From positions 1-53,293 of the forward strand of contig NZ_WNKF01000026.1 in assembly GCF_010119225.1 (NCBI RefSeq): 53,293 nucleotides of DNA, given 5' to 3'. The notes under the pieces were generated by a model. The model searched no databases. It worked only from the letters and a program-made list of their open reading frames with translations, and was not told where the DNA came from. This stretch comes from Cyclobacterium roseum. GTDB lineage: Bacteria > Bacteroidota > Bacteroidia > Cytophagales > Cyclobacteriaceae. The translations under genes and the position numbers were made by a program. Shown here piece after piece: positions 9,266 through 17,922 of the stretch (positions are counted from its first letter, which is position 1; each line of letters starts with the position of its first letter).

Positions 9266-10603
9266 TTATTCCTGATTGGCTGCGGTTTGTTGGGATTTTG
9301 GCAGGTAATAGAGCACTACCCTGCCGTCCAGCGTGAGGTATTCCTTCGCAACCCGCTGTATGTCTTCCCTGCTTACCTCCCGATACTTTTCGAGCTCCCG
9401 ATTGATATACCCGGTATCTCCATAAAATAACCTGGATTCTGCCAGGTTTTGGGCGATGCCCTCTACCGTGGCATTTTTGCTCACCAGGTCACTTTCGATA
9501 ATATTCTGCAACTTCTGGAAATCCCTTTCCGATATGCCTTCCTCCTGAACTTGCCGGATCAATCCATCAATCTCACTTTCCAGATCCTCGGGCTCGACCC
9601 CCATATTGGTAATCCCGTACATGATGAAAATACCCCCATCTTCCAAATCCAGCGGGATGGCAGCGATGACCAGTGCCTTTTGCTGCTTATCTACCAGTTC
9701 CTTGGTCATCAAGGAAGAGTTACCACCGGTAAGGTAGGTGGACAGAATTTCCATAGCATAAGCATCGGGATGGTTCTTGGGAGGCAGGTTGTAAGCCTGG
9801 ATAATCGCCGGAATTTGAATGTTGTCGTAGATGACATCTCGAATCTCTTCTTCTTTTCGGGGTTCTTTTATTTCAGGCCGATAGATTTCTTCTTTACCTT
9901 GTGGAATTTCAGCGAAATACTTCCTTACCCAATCTTCGGCTTGTTCATAATCAATATCTCCTGCTATGGTAAGGATAGCATTATTGGGCACATAGAAATC
10001 GTTGTAGAATTTCATAAACTCATCCAGACTGGCCGCATTCAAATGCTCGAGAGATCCTATGGGTGCCCACTGATAGGGATGTTTGGTGTAAGCCCTTGCC
10101 AGGGTTTCCGGAAGGATGGTTCCATAAGGCTGATTATCATAGCGCTGCCGCTTTTCTTCTTTGACCACCTCTCGTTGGGTTTCCAGCCCCACCTCATCGA
10201 TTTTTGCATGCAACATGCGCTCGCTTTCCAGGTAAAGAGCCAGCTCCAGGTAGTTTGAAGGCATCAACTCATAATAATAGGTGATGTCGTTGCTCGTAAA
10301 TGCGTTCAATGCTCCACCATTACTTTCCACCAGGTCCGTGTACTCTCCCCTTTCAATGTTTTCAGAGCCTTCAAATAGTAAGTGCTCGAAAAAATGGGCA
10401 AACCCTGTACGTTCGGGATCTTCATTTTTAGATCCTACGTGGTACAGGACAGAAGTCACCACGATCGGTGTCTTATTGTCCTTGTGCATGATCACATGTA
10501 GCCCATTGTCCAGGGTAAATTCCCTAAAGTCAATTTTGGTCTGACCAAAGGCCATTGTTTGCATAAGGACAACACAAACGAACCAAATAGATAGCTTTTT
10601 CAT
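9266..10603 (-). CDS. M16 family zinc metallopeptidase, catalytic subunit
   Basis: A 445-residue exported peptidase with a signal peptide of about 20 residues (ending MAFGQ). The inverted zinc motif HFFEH is at 70-74 and the third ligand is Glu150 in REVVKEEKR, the spacing expected for M16. Glu73 is the catalytic base. It ends in a second M16 half without a zinc site. It heads an operon with the non-catalytic subunit (19-base gap) and the LolA-like protein. M16B enzymes of this two-gene type degrade peptides in the periplasm. Confidence 0.93.
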   Translation of the reverse strand: MKKLSIWFVCVVLMQTMAFGQTKIDFREFTLDNGLHVIMHKDNKTPIVVTSVLYHVGSKNEDPERTGFAHFFEHLLFEGSENIERGEYTDLVESNGGALNAFTSNDITYYYELMPSNYLELALYLESERMLHAKIDEVGLETQREVVKEEKRQRYDNQPYGTILPETLARAYTKHPYQWAPIGSLEHLNAASLDEFMKFYNDFYVPNNAILTIAGDIDYEQAEDWVRKYFAEIPQGKEEIYRPEIKEPRKEEEIRDVIYDNIQIPAIIQAYNLPPKNHPDAYAMEILSTYLTGGNSSLMTKELVDKQQKALVIAAIPLDLEDGGIFIMYGITNMGVEPEDLESEIDGLIRQVQEEGISERDFQKLQNIIESDLVSKNATVEGIAQNLAESRLFYGDTGYINRELEKYREVSREDIQRVAKEYLTLDGRVVLYYLPKSQQTAANQE

Positions 10604-10726
10604 AGGTAAGTGATATAGTTTCTGGTTGTTTACGAATGGTTTTATGATCCAAACCGTTCACTAATGTAAAGAGTTATGGTTTAAATTTTTCGTTTGTAGG
10701 AAAAAACTTGACTAAAATGTGAGCAT

Positions 10727-11173
10727 TCACACCTTAATCTTTTCTACTAACGCTTTTGATGCAGCAAGGTTTTTTTCATGTTGGCTCGTTAAAATTTGAA
10801 AAAAATCCTCCGAAACCAGTTCCGGGTTTCGCAGCAATACCCCAAATTCTTTTGTGGCCTTTTTTTCTTCTTCCAGACAATATTTTGCGATTTCTTTTTC
10901 GTTATCGTGATCCAAAGAGGTTTTAAAGTTTTTCCAGGATCTTTGAAATAGATTTAAGAATCCTCCCTTTTCGATCGGTTGTCCTTCCAGCCGGTATATT
11001 TCTGTAATGAGGGCATCCCTAAGAACGATTTTTTCTTTGGCCCGTTCGATAAAAAATTCTTTGAAGGGCCCCTCTCCCAAGTTTCTGGCTGCGTCTTTGT
11101 ATCCCTTGATGCTTTCATGGGTATGTCTGAGGATTTGGTTCAGGTAGTTGATCAGTTTTTGTTGAATAGCCAT
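10727..11173 (-). CDS. PA2169/DUF2383 family four-helix-bundle protein
   Basis: A 148-residue cytoplasmic helical protein. The pattern of DUF2383 proteins is visible: LINYLNQILRHTHESIKGYKDAARNL at the N-terminus, then KEFFIERAKEKIVLRDAL and a last helix ending SQHEKNLAASKALVEKI, with Glu/His residues in helices as in ferritin-like bundles. The function is not known; a stress or metal role is only suggested by the fold. The frame opens two codons earlier with TTG at 11179, but the ATG at 11173 is the natural start. Confidence 0.75.
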   Translation of the reverse strand: MAIQQKLINYLNQILRHTHESIKGYKDAARNLGEGPFKEFFIERAKEKIVLRDALITEIYRLEGQPIEKGGFLNLFQRSWKNFKTSLDHDNEKEIAKYCLEEEKKATKEFGVLLRNPELVSEDFFQILTSQHEKNLAASKALVEKIKV

Positions 11174-11329
11174 ACGCAAAATTATTGATTTTAAGCGATA
11201 AATATACCAAAATGCTTTGGTCCTGCCTATCCTTGCCCGTAATAGCTTGGCAACCGGTTTGATTTTACCCTGGCATTCAATATCTTCACCACAGGTAAAA
11301 TCTATTCCTCAATTAGCTCACAAAAAGAC

Positions 11330-12568
11330 ATGAAAACGAAATTCGGTGGCTATTGGCTATCTCCCCTATGCTTGGGCATTTTTTTGGTACTTGCCGGATG
11401 CTCACCCCAACAGAATACCCTGGTAGACAGTAAAGAAAATTGGTATAAGGGAAACCTGCATACCCACTCCTATTGGAGTGACGGGGATGAGTTTCCTGAA
11501 GTAATTATGAAATGGTATAAAGACAATGGATACCAGTTTGTTGCCCTTTCTGACCATAATATTTTCCAGGAAGGAGAAAAATGGGTAAGCATCCGACAGG
11601 ACAGCGTGTATCGAAATGCATTTCAGAATTACCTCGATGAGTACAGCGATTCCTGGGTGTTTTATGAGGAGGATGGCGACGAGCTTCGGGTCAAACTCAA
11701 AACCTATGAAGAATATGCGCCTTTGTACGAGGAAAAGGAACGGTTCATCATGCTGCCAGCAGAGGAAATTTCAGCCGGATACGAGGGGAAACCTTTGCAC
11801 CTGAATGCCACCAATCTCGACCAATTGATACAGCCCCGTGAAGGAGGAAGTGTTGTCGAGGTCCTGCAAAATAACATCAATGCCGTACTCGAACAGCGAC
11901 AAGAATCCGGCAAACCCATGATGGTGCACATCAACCACCCCAATTTCAGATGGGCCATTACACTTGAGGACATGATTCGCCTCAAAGGAGAGCGGTTTTT
12001 TGAAGTCTATAACGGACACCCGGCAGTCAACAATCTGGGAGATTCCACGCGACTGGGCTACGAAGAAATGTGGGATTTTATCAACATCGCTTACCTGGAA
12101 AAAGGGCAGCCCTTGCTTTTTGGACTGGCTACGGATGACAGCCATAGTTACCACGAGCAATCCTCCAAACTGGCCAATGCCGGCAGGGGTTGGGTAGTGG
12201 TGCGGGCTCCGGAACTGACTCCCGGAGCTCTGATCCAGTCCCTTGAAAAAGGAGATTATTATGCTTCCACGGGGGTGGAACTCGAAGAGGTTCGGTATGC
12301 TGATAACCTGCTAAGCATTCGGGCCAAACCAAAAGATGGGGTTACCTATACCTTACAGTTTATCGGTTGTAAAACCGGAGAAAAAGAAACGGTCGTTTTG
12401 AAAACCGTTTCAGGCAATGAAGGTGAATTTGAAGTCGCAGATGACTTTCAGTTTGTCCGTTGCAAGATCGTATCCTCCGAAGCACAGGAAAACCCGGTAG
12501 AAAACATGAAATACCAACAGGCCTGGACACAACCGGTAAGGCCCAACGGAGAACCTTTGGGAAATTAA
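11330..12568 (+). CDS. PHP domain lipoprotein, putative metal-dependent phosphoesterase
   Basis: A 412-residue lipoprotein: hydrophobic segment followed by lipobox LAGC with Cys24. The PHP metal site appears as GNLHTHSYWSDG (about 42-53), LSDHN (about 76-80), an EEIS glutamate near 145, HINHP (about 200) and DDSHS near 270. These proteins hydrolyse phosphate esters or related bonds; substrate unknown. A C-terminal beta domain of about 90 residues follows. It is a single gene, transcribed away from the DUF2383 gene. Confidence 0.82.
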   Translation: MKTKFGGYWLSPLCLGIFLVLAGCSPQQNTLVDSKENWYKGNLHTHSYWSDGDEFPEVIMKWYKDNGYQFVALSDHNIFQEGEKWVSIRQDSVYRNAFQNYLDEYSDSWVFYEEDGDELRVKLKTYEEYAPLYEEKERFIMLPAEEISAGYEGKPLHLNATNLDQLIQPREGGSVVEVLQNNINAVLEQRQESGKPMMVHINHPNFRWAITLEDMIRLKGERFFEVYNGHPAVNNLGDSTRLGYEEMWDFINIAYLEKGQPLLFGLATDDSHSYHEQSSKLANAGRGWVVVRAPELTPGALIQSLEKGDYYASTGVELEEVRYADNLLSIRAKPKDGVTYTLQFIGCKTGEKETVVLKTVSGNEGEFEVADDFQFVRCKIVSSEAQENPVENMKYQQAWTQPVRPNGEPLGN

Positions 12569-12704
12569 TAGTTCGCCGGCTAGTTAGTATCAAGTTTTCT
12601 TTCCCGAGGGGGAAAACAAACCATCCTGTTTAATAGTAATGAATACTGACCGGTTTGGCATTGGCGCTTACCGGCAAGCAGACCTGTATTAAATCAATCC
12701 ACTC

Positions 12705-14888
12705 ATGTTGCAAGCGCTCAAACTTTTGGCCCCTTTGGCCTTCATTTGGTTAACCTTTTCCCCAGTTATCGCTCAGGAAGCAAAAAAAATCAGCCTGGAA
12801 GATGTTATCAAAAAGGGAATATTCCGCCCTGAGACGGTCAACGGGATCAATTGGATGAAGGACGGGCGCTATTACACAGCGCTGAAAAAAAGCAATGGTT
12901 TCTCCCAGGTAGTTCAAATCAACCTGGAAACCGGTGAAGAATCCCGGATTCTGATCGATGGGCAAGAACTGGGACTGAACTTTAGCAACTACGCCTTTAA
13001 CCCGGATGAAAGCATGGCACTGCTGGAATCTGAAGTGGAACCCATCTACCGGAGGTCCACCAAGGCTGTATTTCACCTGTTTGACCTTCGCACAGAACAG
13101 TTGCGCCAACTTGAAAACGGAGAGAAGATTTCGTATGCCAGTCTGTCCCCAGATAATACCCGAGTGGCGTATGTAAAGGGAAATGACCTTTTCTATGAAG
13201 TGTTAAGCACCGGGAAAAAGGTACAAGTTACTTTTGACGGGGAATCCAATTCCATTCGCAATGGGGCTGCGGATTGGGTATACGAGGAGGAATTCTCCAT
13301 GGCCAAGGCCTTTGAATGGTCACCCGATGGCAGCAAACTAGCATTTATTCGTTTTGATGAGCGGGAAGTACCCCTCTTTTCCATGCAGCTATGGGGTACC
13401 CTATATCCGGAAAATTATCAATTCAAATATCCCAAGGCAGGAGAAAAAAATGCCGAGGTAAGCATACAGGTGTACGATTTGGATATGGACCAAACGCAAC
13501 TTATCGACACCGGAGAAGAAAAGGACATTTACCTCCCCCGCATGTATTGGGCTGGCGACAATAGCAACCTGGCGATCATTCGTCTAAACCGGCTTCAAAA
13601 TCGTAAGGATATTCTTTTTGCCAACCCCAATACGGGCACTGTAAAAAAAATCCTAACCGAAACTTCTGAAACCTACATAGACCTCAACTACAACGACCAC
13701 TTTATTTTCCTGCCTGAGAACAAGGGCTTTCTGACTACCTCTGAAACGGACGGCTTCAAACACATTTATCATTACGATCTGGAAGGAAACCTAGTCCGGC
13801 AAATTACCGAGGGAAAGTGGGAAGTGACCGAGTTGGTAGGGGTAGACCTGAATGATAAACGCGTATTTTACCTATCCACCGAAGTTTCACCCATGGAACG
13901 GCATTTCTACGCTATAGGGATGAATGGAAAAAACAAGCAATTGTTGACTCCGGAAAGTGGAACTCATGCCATTCGCATGAGTCCGGATCACCGTTTCTTT
14001 ATCGATGCGTACAGTTCCGTTACCAAACCGTTACTAAGCAGGCTGATGAACAGCAAAGGCCGTTTGATCACCACCCTGGAAGAAAACGAGGATTTGAAAG
14101 ACCGAATGAAGCATTATGCCTACCGACCTAAAACGTTTTTTTCCTTTCCCACAGCCGATGGCACCGAATTGAACGGGTACCTGATCCAACCGGCTGATTT
14201 TGACTCCTCCAAAACGTATCCCCTATTGCTGTACGTTTACGGGGGGCCGGGTTCTCAAAATGTGATGAACTCCTGGGGCAGCACACGTGATTGGTGGCAC
14301 CAACACCTGGCCGCAGAAGGATACCTGGTCGCCTGTGTGGACAACCGAGGCACCGGCGGTCGGGGCAGGGATTTTAAACATAGCACCTATGCTCAACTGG
14401 GGAAATTGGAAACTCAGGATCAATTGGCGGCGGCGAACTATCTTGGTGCCAAGCCCTACATTGATGCGGAAAGAATCGGTATCTGGGGCTGGTCTTACGG
14501 CGGCTACATGTCCTCCCTGGCATTGATGATTGGGCACGAGCTGTTCAAAACGGCCATTGCCGTGGCTCCAGTTAGCAGCTGGCGGTACTATGATACTATC
14601 TATACCGAAAGGTACTTGCAAACCCCTCAGCTTAATCCTGGAGGGTACGATGATTTTAGCCCCATCAGCCATGTAGACAAGCTCAAAGGAAATTTCCTTT
14701 TGATCCATGGTACCGGTGATGACAATGTCCATTTTCAGAATTCGGTAGAGTTGCTGGACGCGCTGATTTCAGCCGATAAACAAGTGGATACTTTTTATTA
14801 TCCCAACCGCAACCACGGTATTTACGGGGGCAACACTAGCTGGCACCTTTACCGGATGATGACAGACTATGTAAAAGATAAACTGTAG
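12705..14888 (+). CDS. S9 family peptidase, dipeptidyl-peptidase IV type
   Basis: A 727-residue exported serine exopeptidase that removes X-Pro or X-Ala dipeptides. A signal peptide ends near IAQEAKK. The beta-propeller domain (about 60-465) holds the DPP-IV glutamate motif DWVYEEEF at 190-197, which binds the substrate N-terminus. The alpha/beta hydrolase domain carries Ser597 in WGWSYGGY, Asp in GTGDDNV (672-673) and His704 in NHGIYGG. Length and motifs are those of Bacteroidota DPP-IV, so it is probably periplasmic and active. Confidence 0.95.
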   Translation: MLQALKLLAPLAFIWLTFSPVIAQEAKKISLEDVIKKGIFRPETVNGINWMKDGRYYTALKKSNGFSQVVQINLETGEESRILIDGQELGLNFSNYAFNPDESMALLESEVEPIYRRSTKAVFHLFDLRTEQLRQLENGEKISYASLSPDNTRVAYVKGNDLFYEVLSTGKKVQVTFDGESNSIRNGAADWVYEEEFSMAKAFEWSPDGSKLAFIRFDEREVPLFSMQLWGTLYPENYQFKYPKAGEKNAEVSIQVYDLDMDQTQLIDTGEEKDIYLPRMYWAGDNSNLAIIRLNRLQNRKDILFANPNTGTVKKILTETSETYIDLNYNDHFIFLPENKGFLTTSETDGFKHIYHYDLEGNLVRQITEGKWEVTELVGVDLNDKRVFYLSTEVSPMERHFYAIGMNGKNKQLLTPESGTHAIRMSPDHRFFIDAYSSVTKPLLSRLMNSKGRLITTLEENEDLKDRMKHYAYRPKTFFSFPTADGTELNGYLIQPADFDSSKTYPLLLYVYGGPGSQNVMNSWGSTRDWWHQHLAAEGYLVACVDNRGTGGRGRDFKHSTYAQLGKLETQDQLAAANYLGAKPYIDAERIGIWGWSYGGYMSSLALMIGHELFKTAIAVAPVSSWRYYDTIYTERYLQTPQLNPGGYDDFSPISHVDKLKGNFLLIHGTGDDNVHFQNSVELLDALISADKQVDTFYYPNRNHGIYGGNTSWHLYRMMTDYVKDKL

Positions 14889-14966
14889 GTAATCCGGTAT
14901 AATTGAGCATATTTTTTTGGTTTTCAGAGAAATAATTCTAAATTCCCTACTTATAAATCCGGAATC

Positions 14967-15338
14967 ATGAAAGAAACGATCCATACTGCCCTGCAAACCT
15001 TAAGTTTAATCGCTGTGATCGGCCTGCTTGCCTGGTACTTCGTCGGGAGCAGCGTTCCTACCAATACCCTTTTTACCTGGATGATACTGGTTTTAATTGT
15101 AGCCGAAATCGGCAGTCTGGTTTTGGTGGGCAGCACGTTTCCCGAAAGCTATACTTCATTTAAAGTGGGGATCATTGCGGCTTTATTTATTTTATTGGGA
15201 ATCAAAAACATGCTGCCTTCATTTTTTATCCCGCTCACCATTGCTCTGATGGCGGTCAACTTTCTCTATAATTTCTACACCAGCAGCAAACGAAGAAAGG
15301 GAGGCTATAAACGGAGGCGAAAATCCGTGCGAAATTAA
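14967..15338 (+). CDS. Small four-helix membrane protein, unknown function
   Basis: A 123-residue protein that I do not recognise. Four hydrophobic helices are visible (about 8-29, 33-55, 62-78 and 80-103), followed by a very basic tail (SSKRRKGGYKRRRKSVRN) that would stay in the cytoplasm. There are no conserved polar residues in the helices suggesting catalysis. It starts 78 bases after the DPP-IV gene and may be on the same transcript. Confidence 0.65.
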   Translation: MKETIHTALQTLSLIAVIGLLAWYFVGSSVPTNTLFTWMILVLIVAEIGSLVLVGSTFPESYTSFKVGIIAALFILLGIKNMLPSFFIPLTIALMAVNFLYNFYTSSKRRKGGYKRRRKSVRN

Positions 15339-15568
15339 ACGGCAGAAAGGCACATGGTATCGTCTTGGCCCTATTCAACTACCTATTTACCCATTAAAAT
15401 CGTTCAATTCTATTCAGTCAATGTTCATTAATGGACAGTATAGACCCCATTAATAGATTGATTATCAATTCATTTAATCAATTTTTAAAACTATTTTTTA
15501 TCTTCCCTGATTTTGTTTTCACTGATATGCTTTACTCATTTTTACAAAACCTGTATCAGTACCAAACA

Positions 15569-15642
15569 AATTCGGATTCTTTCGTACGCTTTCGATACAA
15601 CTTCTAGCTTTCGGAGCATCCTAAAAGGGTTTCATCCGAATT
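15569..15642. repeat. Long-spaced inverted repeat, 9-bp arms
   Basis: AATTCGGAT at 15569-15577 is exactly complementary to ATCCGAATT at 15634-15642. If transcribed, the arms would close a loop of 56 bases in the leader of the downstream gene. No known riboswitch was recognised in the loop. Confidence 0.5.
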
Positions 15643-15653
15643 AAAAAATTTTC

Positions 15654-15667
15654 ACCGGTTAACCGGT
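15654..15667. promoter_or_regulatory. Perfect 14-bp palindrome, possible operator
   Basis: ACCGGTTAACCGGT is fully self-complementary and lies 79 bases before the ATG at 15746. Such sites often bind a homodimeric regulator; no regulator is identified. Confidence 0.45.
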
Positions 15668-15745
15668 CCTCCAGTTACCCATTTTTCATGGTATGGCGTT
15701 GGTAATGATTCAGGAAAATTCAATATCCAACAAATGCACACATCC

Positions 15746-16312
15746 ATGAAAACGTTAGCAACTCTAGTATTGACATTCAGCCTCGCACTTGGAGGTATGG
15801 CGGCTGATAAAAGCCTGATGGAGATATCATCCATAGAAGCGAAAGAACAGCGATTCACATTAAGATTAACGGAAGCAGCAGGCCAGGTTAGGGTATCGAT
15901 ATACAATCCGGATGGAAAACTGATCGATAGAAACCACTACAAGGTGGTTTCACCCCTGAATATTCCCTACAATCTGTCAAAGATGCCCGAAGGGAATTAC
16001 AAGGTGAAACTGGAAACCAAAGAAGAAACCGTTAGTTTTGAAGTGGAAAACAGGAAAAAGGTCGAAAAAAAGCTCCTGGCTTACACTGAAATGATTGATC
16101 CTAACACCTTTACGCTTAAAGTACTCGGGATCGAAAAGCCCGGCACGGAGGTCACTATTTTTGACAATAGCCACACTAAAATCGCTACAGATGTTATCCA
16201 GGAAACGGGTGGCTTTGCCAAAAACTACCACCTTAAATTTCTGAAAGTAGAAGAAGTCTACCTGCGGGTAAAAGACGCGGAAGGCCGCATTAAATACCTG
16301 TATCTGGACTAA
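15746..16312 (+). CDS. Secreted two-repeat beta-sandwich protein, unknown function
   Basis: A 188-residue protein from the ATG at 15746; a start four codons earlier (15734) is also open but adds residues before the signal peptide (KTLATLVLTFSLALGGMAA). The mature part is two similar repeats. Repeat one has FTLRLTEAAGQVRVSIYNPDG and repeat two has FTLKVLGIEKPGTEVTIFD; both continue to a final strand (VKLETKEETVSFEVE, VYLRVKDAEGRIKYLYLD). The pattern resembles the Ig-like folds of Bacteroidota cell-surface add-on domains. A role is not evident. It has a long upstream region and its own terminator. Confidence 0.65.
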   Translation: MKTLATLVLTFSLALGGMAADKSLMEISSIEAKEQRFTLRLTEAAGQVRVSIYNPDGKLIDRNHYKVVSPLNIPYNLSKMPEGNYKVKLETKEETVSFEVENRKKVEKKLLAYTEMIDPNTFTLKVLGIEKPGTEVTIFDNSHTKIATDVIQETGGFAKNYHLKFLKVEEVYLRVKDAEGRIKYLYLD

Positions 16313-16332
16313 GAAATCAATCTGATTTGGTT

Positions 16333-16377
16333 AAGGGAGGAAATAGGCATGAAAAGCTTACTCCTCCCTTTTCTTTT
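16333..16377. terminator. Terminator between convergent genes
   Basis: Perfect 9-bp stem AAGGGAGGA (16333-16341) / TCCTCCCTT (16362-16370), followed by TTCTTTTT on the plus strand. It ends the gene at 15746-16312 and faces the converging gene that stops at 16402. Confidence 0.75.
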
Positions 16378-16401
16378 TACTACTCCTTTGAATTTACGGT
16401 A

Positions 16402-17244
16402 CTATTGTTCCAGAAAAGAACGAATAAAATAAATTGACTGTGGGATTTGTGCCACGGATCGGGACGACTCATCTTCGATGATCAAAAAATCCGTTCCTGC
16501 CTTTTTTGCCTGTCGGATAATGCCCTCTACGTCTATGTCTCCGTTACCTAAAACTACATTGGATTCTACGTCGCCGGTTCCGTCACTGGTACCGGAAGTT
16601 CCTTTTTTTCGATCCTTCAGGTGCAGCAAAGGAAACTTTTCAGGATGGGCCTCCAGGATTGCCAAGGGGTCTGCCCCTGCCATTTTCACCCAAAAAACAT
16701 CCATTTCAAAATCGAAATCTTCCGCATTTTCTATCATATAATCAAACAACGTTCCTTCTCCATAATCCTTAAACTCGTAGCCGTGGGGATGGTAGCAAAA
16801 GGTAAGACCGGCATCTTTCACCAGCTTTCCCGCTCTATTAAAGACCGAAACCGCTTCTTTAGCATCTGCTTCTCCAAAATTTCCGGAAGTATGCGGGATC
16901 CAAAAAGTCACAATATAGTTCGCCCCAAAGAACTTTGCCCGATCAATAACAGCCTGCGGATTATCCCGCATTTCCTCGAACGTTCCGCCAACACTTACCA
17001 GCTGCAGGTTGTATTTATCCAAAAGCGCCTTGTACTTTCTTTCACTCATTTCATAAGTACCGCCACCTTCTATATATCGGATGCCCCATTGATTGATGAT
17101 TTCATGGTACCTTTCTACATCCATTTTCATTTGTTCCCGAAGGCTATAGAGTTGAAGGCCGATTTCCTGTGCCTGAACGGGTAACATAAAGGGGATGGAG
17201 CTAAAGAACCATAGGCACAAGACTAGAATTGGTTTTTTCATCAT
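16402..17244 (-). CDS. Secreted sugar phosphate isomerase/epimerase-like TIM-barrel protein
   Basis: A 280-residue protein with a signal peptide (ILVLCLWFFSSIPFMLPVQA) and an AP-endonuclease-2/xylose-isomerase-type TIM barrel. Blocks typical of the family are IGLQLYSLREQM at the start of the barrel, YHPHGYEF, FEMDVFWVKMAGADP and LHLKDRKKG, with a closing FLIIEDESS. These carry the His, Glu and Asp expected for a divalent metal site. The substrate is unknown; secreted members are common in sugar-degrading Bacteroidota. It is transcribed alone, convergent with the preceding gene. Confidence 0.83.
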   Translation of the reverse strand: MMKKPILVLCLWFFSSIPFMLPVQAQEIGLQLYSLREQMKMDVERYHEIINQWGIRYIEGGGTYEMSERKYKALLDKYNLQLVSVGGTFEEMRDNPQAVIDRAKFFGANYIVTFWIPHTSGNFGEADAKEAVSVFNRAGKLVKDAGLTFCYHPHGYEFKDYGEGTLFDYMIENAEDFDFEMDVFWVKMAGADPLAILEAHPEKFPLLHLKDRKKGTSGTSDGTGDVESNVVLGNGDIDVEGIIRQAKKAGTDFLIIEDESSRSVAQIPQSIYFIRSFLEQ

Positions 17245-17340
17245 TAAGAATTAAAGGTTATTTGTAAGAAAAACCAAGACCCACAGGAATTAGGTGTCCA
17301 ACTGTAACAGGAAACTAATTTAATAGCGGGCGGAATCAAC

Positions 17341-17706
17341 CTAATCCTCCTTAAACCGGTCCAACACGTACAGGAAGATGTTAAAGGATAGCGTGGAACC
17401 CTCCTCTGATGAGGTTTCACCATTTTGAATCTCTTTATCACCGGTATCCTGATAGACAGACCGGCCAGGATCCCCGTCTGCCCTGGAGTAACCTGAAAAC
17501 GACCTCTTTTCGGATTTTTCGATGGATTTATCCAACTGCTTTTCAGAAACATGCGGATGGTAAGAAACCTCTTTGTCCTGTTCACCTGCAATTATTTCTC
17601 CGGCTTCTTTTTGTCCATAAGACAGGGTAGTAGAAAAAACACAAAATAATATCCCTAAAAATAGGATTTTTAAGCTGATTGTTGAAATTTTATTTTGTGT
17701 GAACAC
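17341..17706 (-). CDS. Small secreted protein, unrecognised
   Basis: A 121-residue protein starting with GTG; no ATG is available before the signal peptide (LKILFLGILFCVFSTTLSYG). The mature part is short, polar and rich in Glu, Lys, Ser and Gly (SEKQLDKSIEKSEKRSFSG), with a hydrophobic C-terminal patch FNIFLYVLDRF. No family is recognised. An overlapping reading frame (17244-17591) lacks a signal peptide and looks like a shadow. It could be a rapidly evolving exported protein. Confidence 0.5.
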   Translation of the reverse strand: MFTQNKISTISLKILFLGILFCVFSTTLSYGQKEAGEIIAGEQDKEVSYHPHVSEKQLDKSIEKSEKRSFSGYSRADGDPGRSVYQDTGDKEIQNGETSSEEGSTLSFNIFLYVLDRFKED

Positions 17707-17888
17707 TTGGCAGCTCTGTTAATGTACCTGAAAAACGCCTTTCCATTATATAATGTTCCAATAATACAAAAAAAATTACCTGACTGCAAACGTTCCTATT
17801 GAATCCTATTGTCATGGTCGCTGGTAAATTGGTTCCACAAGCGGCGTAATAGCAGGCCAAATGCTGGAAAATCTAGAAATAATTACTT

Positions 17889-17896
17889 TACCTTTG
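17889..17896 (+). promoter_or_regulatory. -7 element of the murF-alr gene
   Basis: TACCTTTG is an exact TAnnTTTG match 27 bases before the ATG at 17923. It lies inside the longer open frame that starts with TTG at 17809, which supports the shorter start. A -33 TTG is not obvious at the proper distance. Confidence 0.55.
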
Positions 17897-17922
17897 GCAG
17901 GCGTAACGTAAGCAAATCGGCT

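Larger units (their letters stand above)
15339..15745 (+). other. AT-rich intergenic region with inverted repeats
   Basis: This is the longest protein-free gap in the left half. It contains a 9-bp perfect inverted repeat with a 56-base spacer (15569-15642) and a 14-bp perfect palindrome (15654-15667). No reading frame, tRNA or TAnnTTTG promoter match was found in it. The distance of these elements to the ATG at 15746 suggests a structured 5' leader or operator region for that gene. Confidence 0.5.

Noticed and set aside
17244-17591. Alternative minus-strand frame of 115 residues
   Set aside because: It overlaps the 121-residue frame with a signal peptide and has no plausible N-terminus or family pattern; judged a shadow frame.
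17809-17922. N-terminal extension of the murF-alr frame from TTG
   Set aside because: It does not match MurF, begins with TTG and contains an exact -7 promoter element at 17889-17896; the ATG at 17923 is better.
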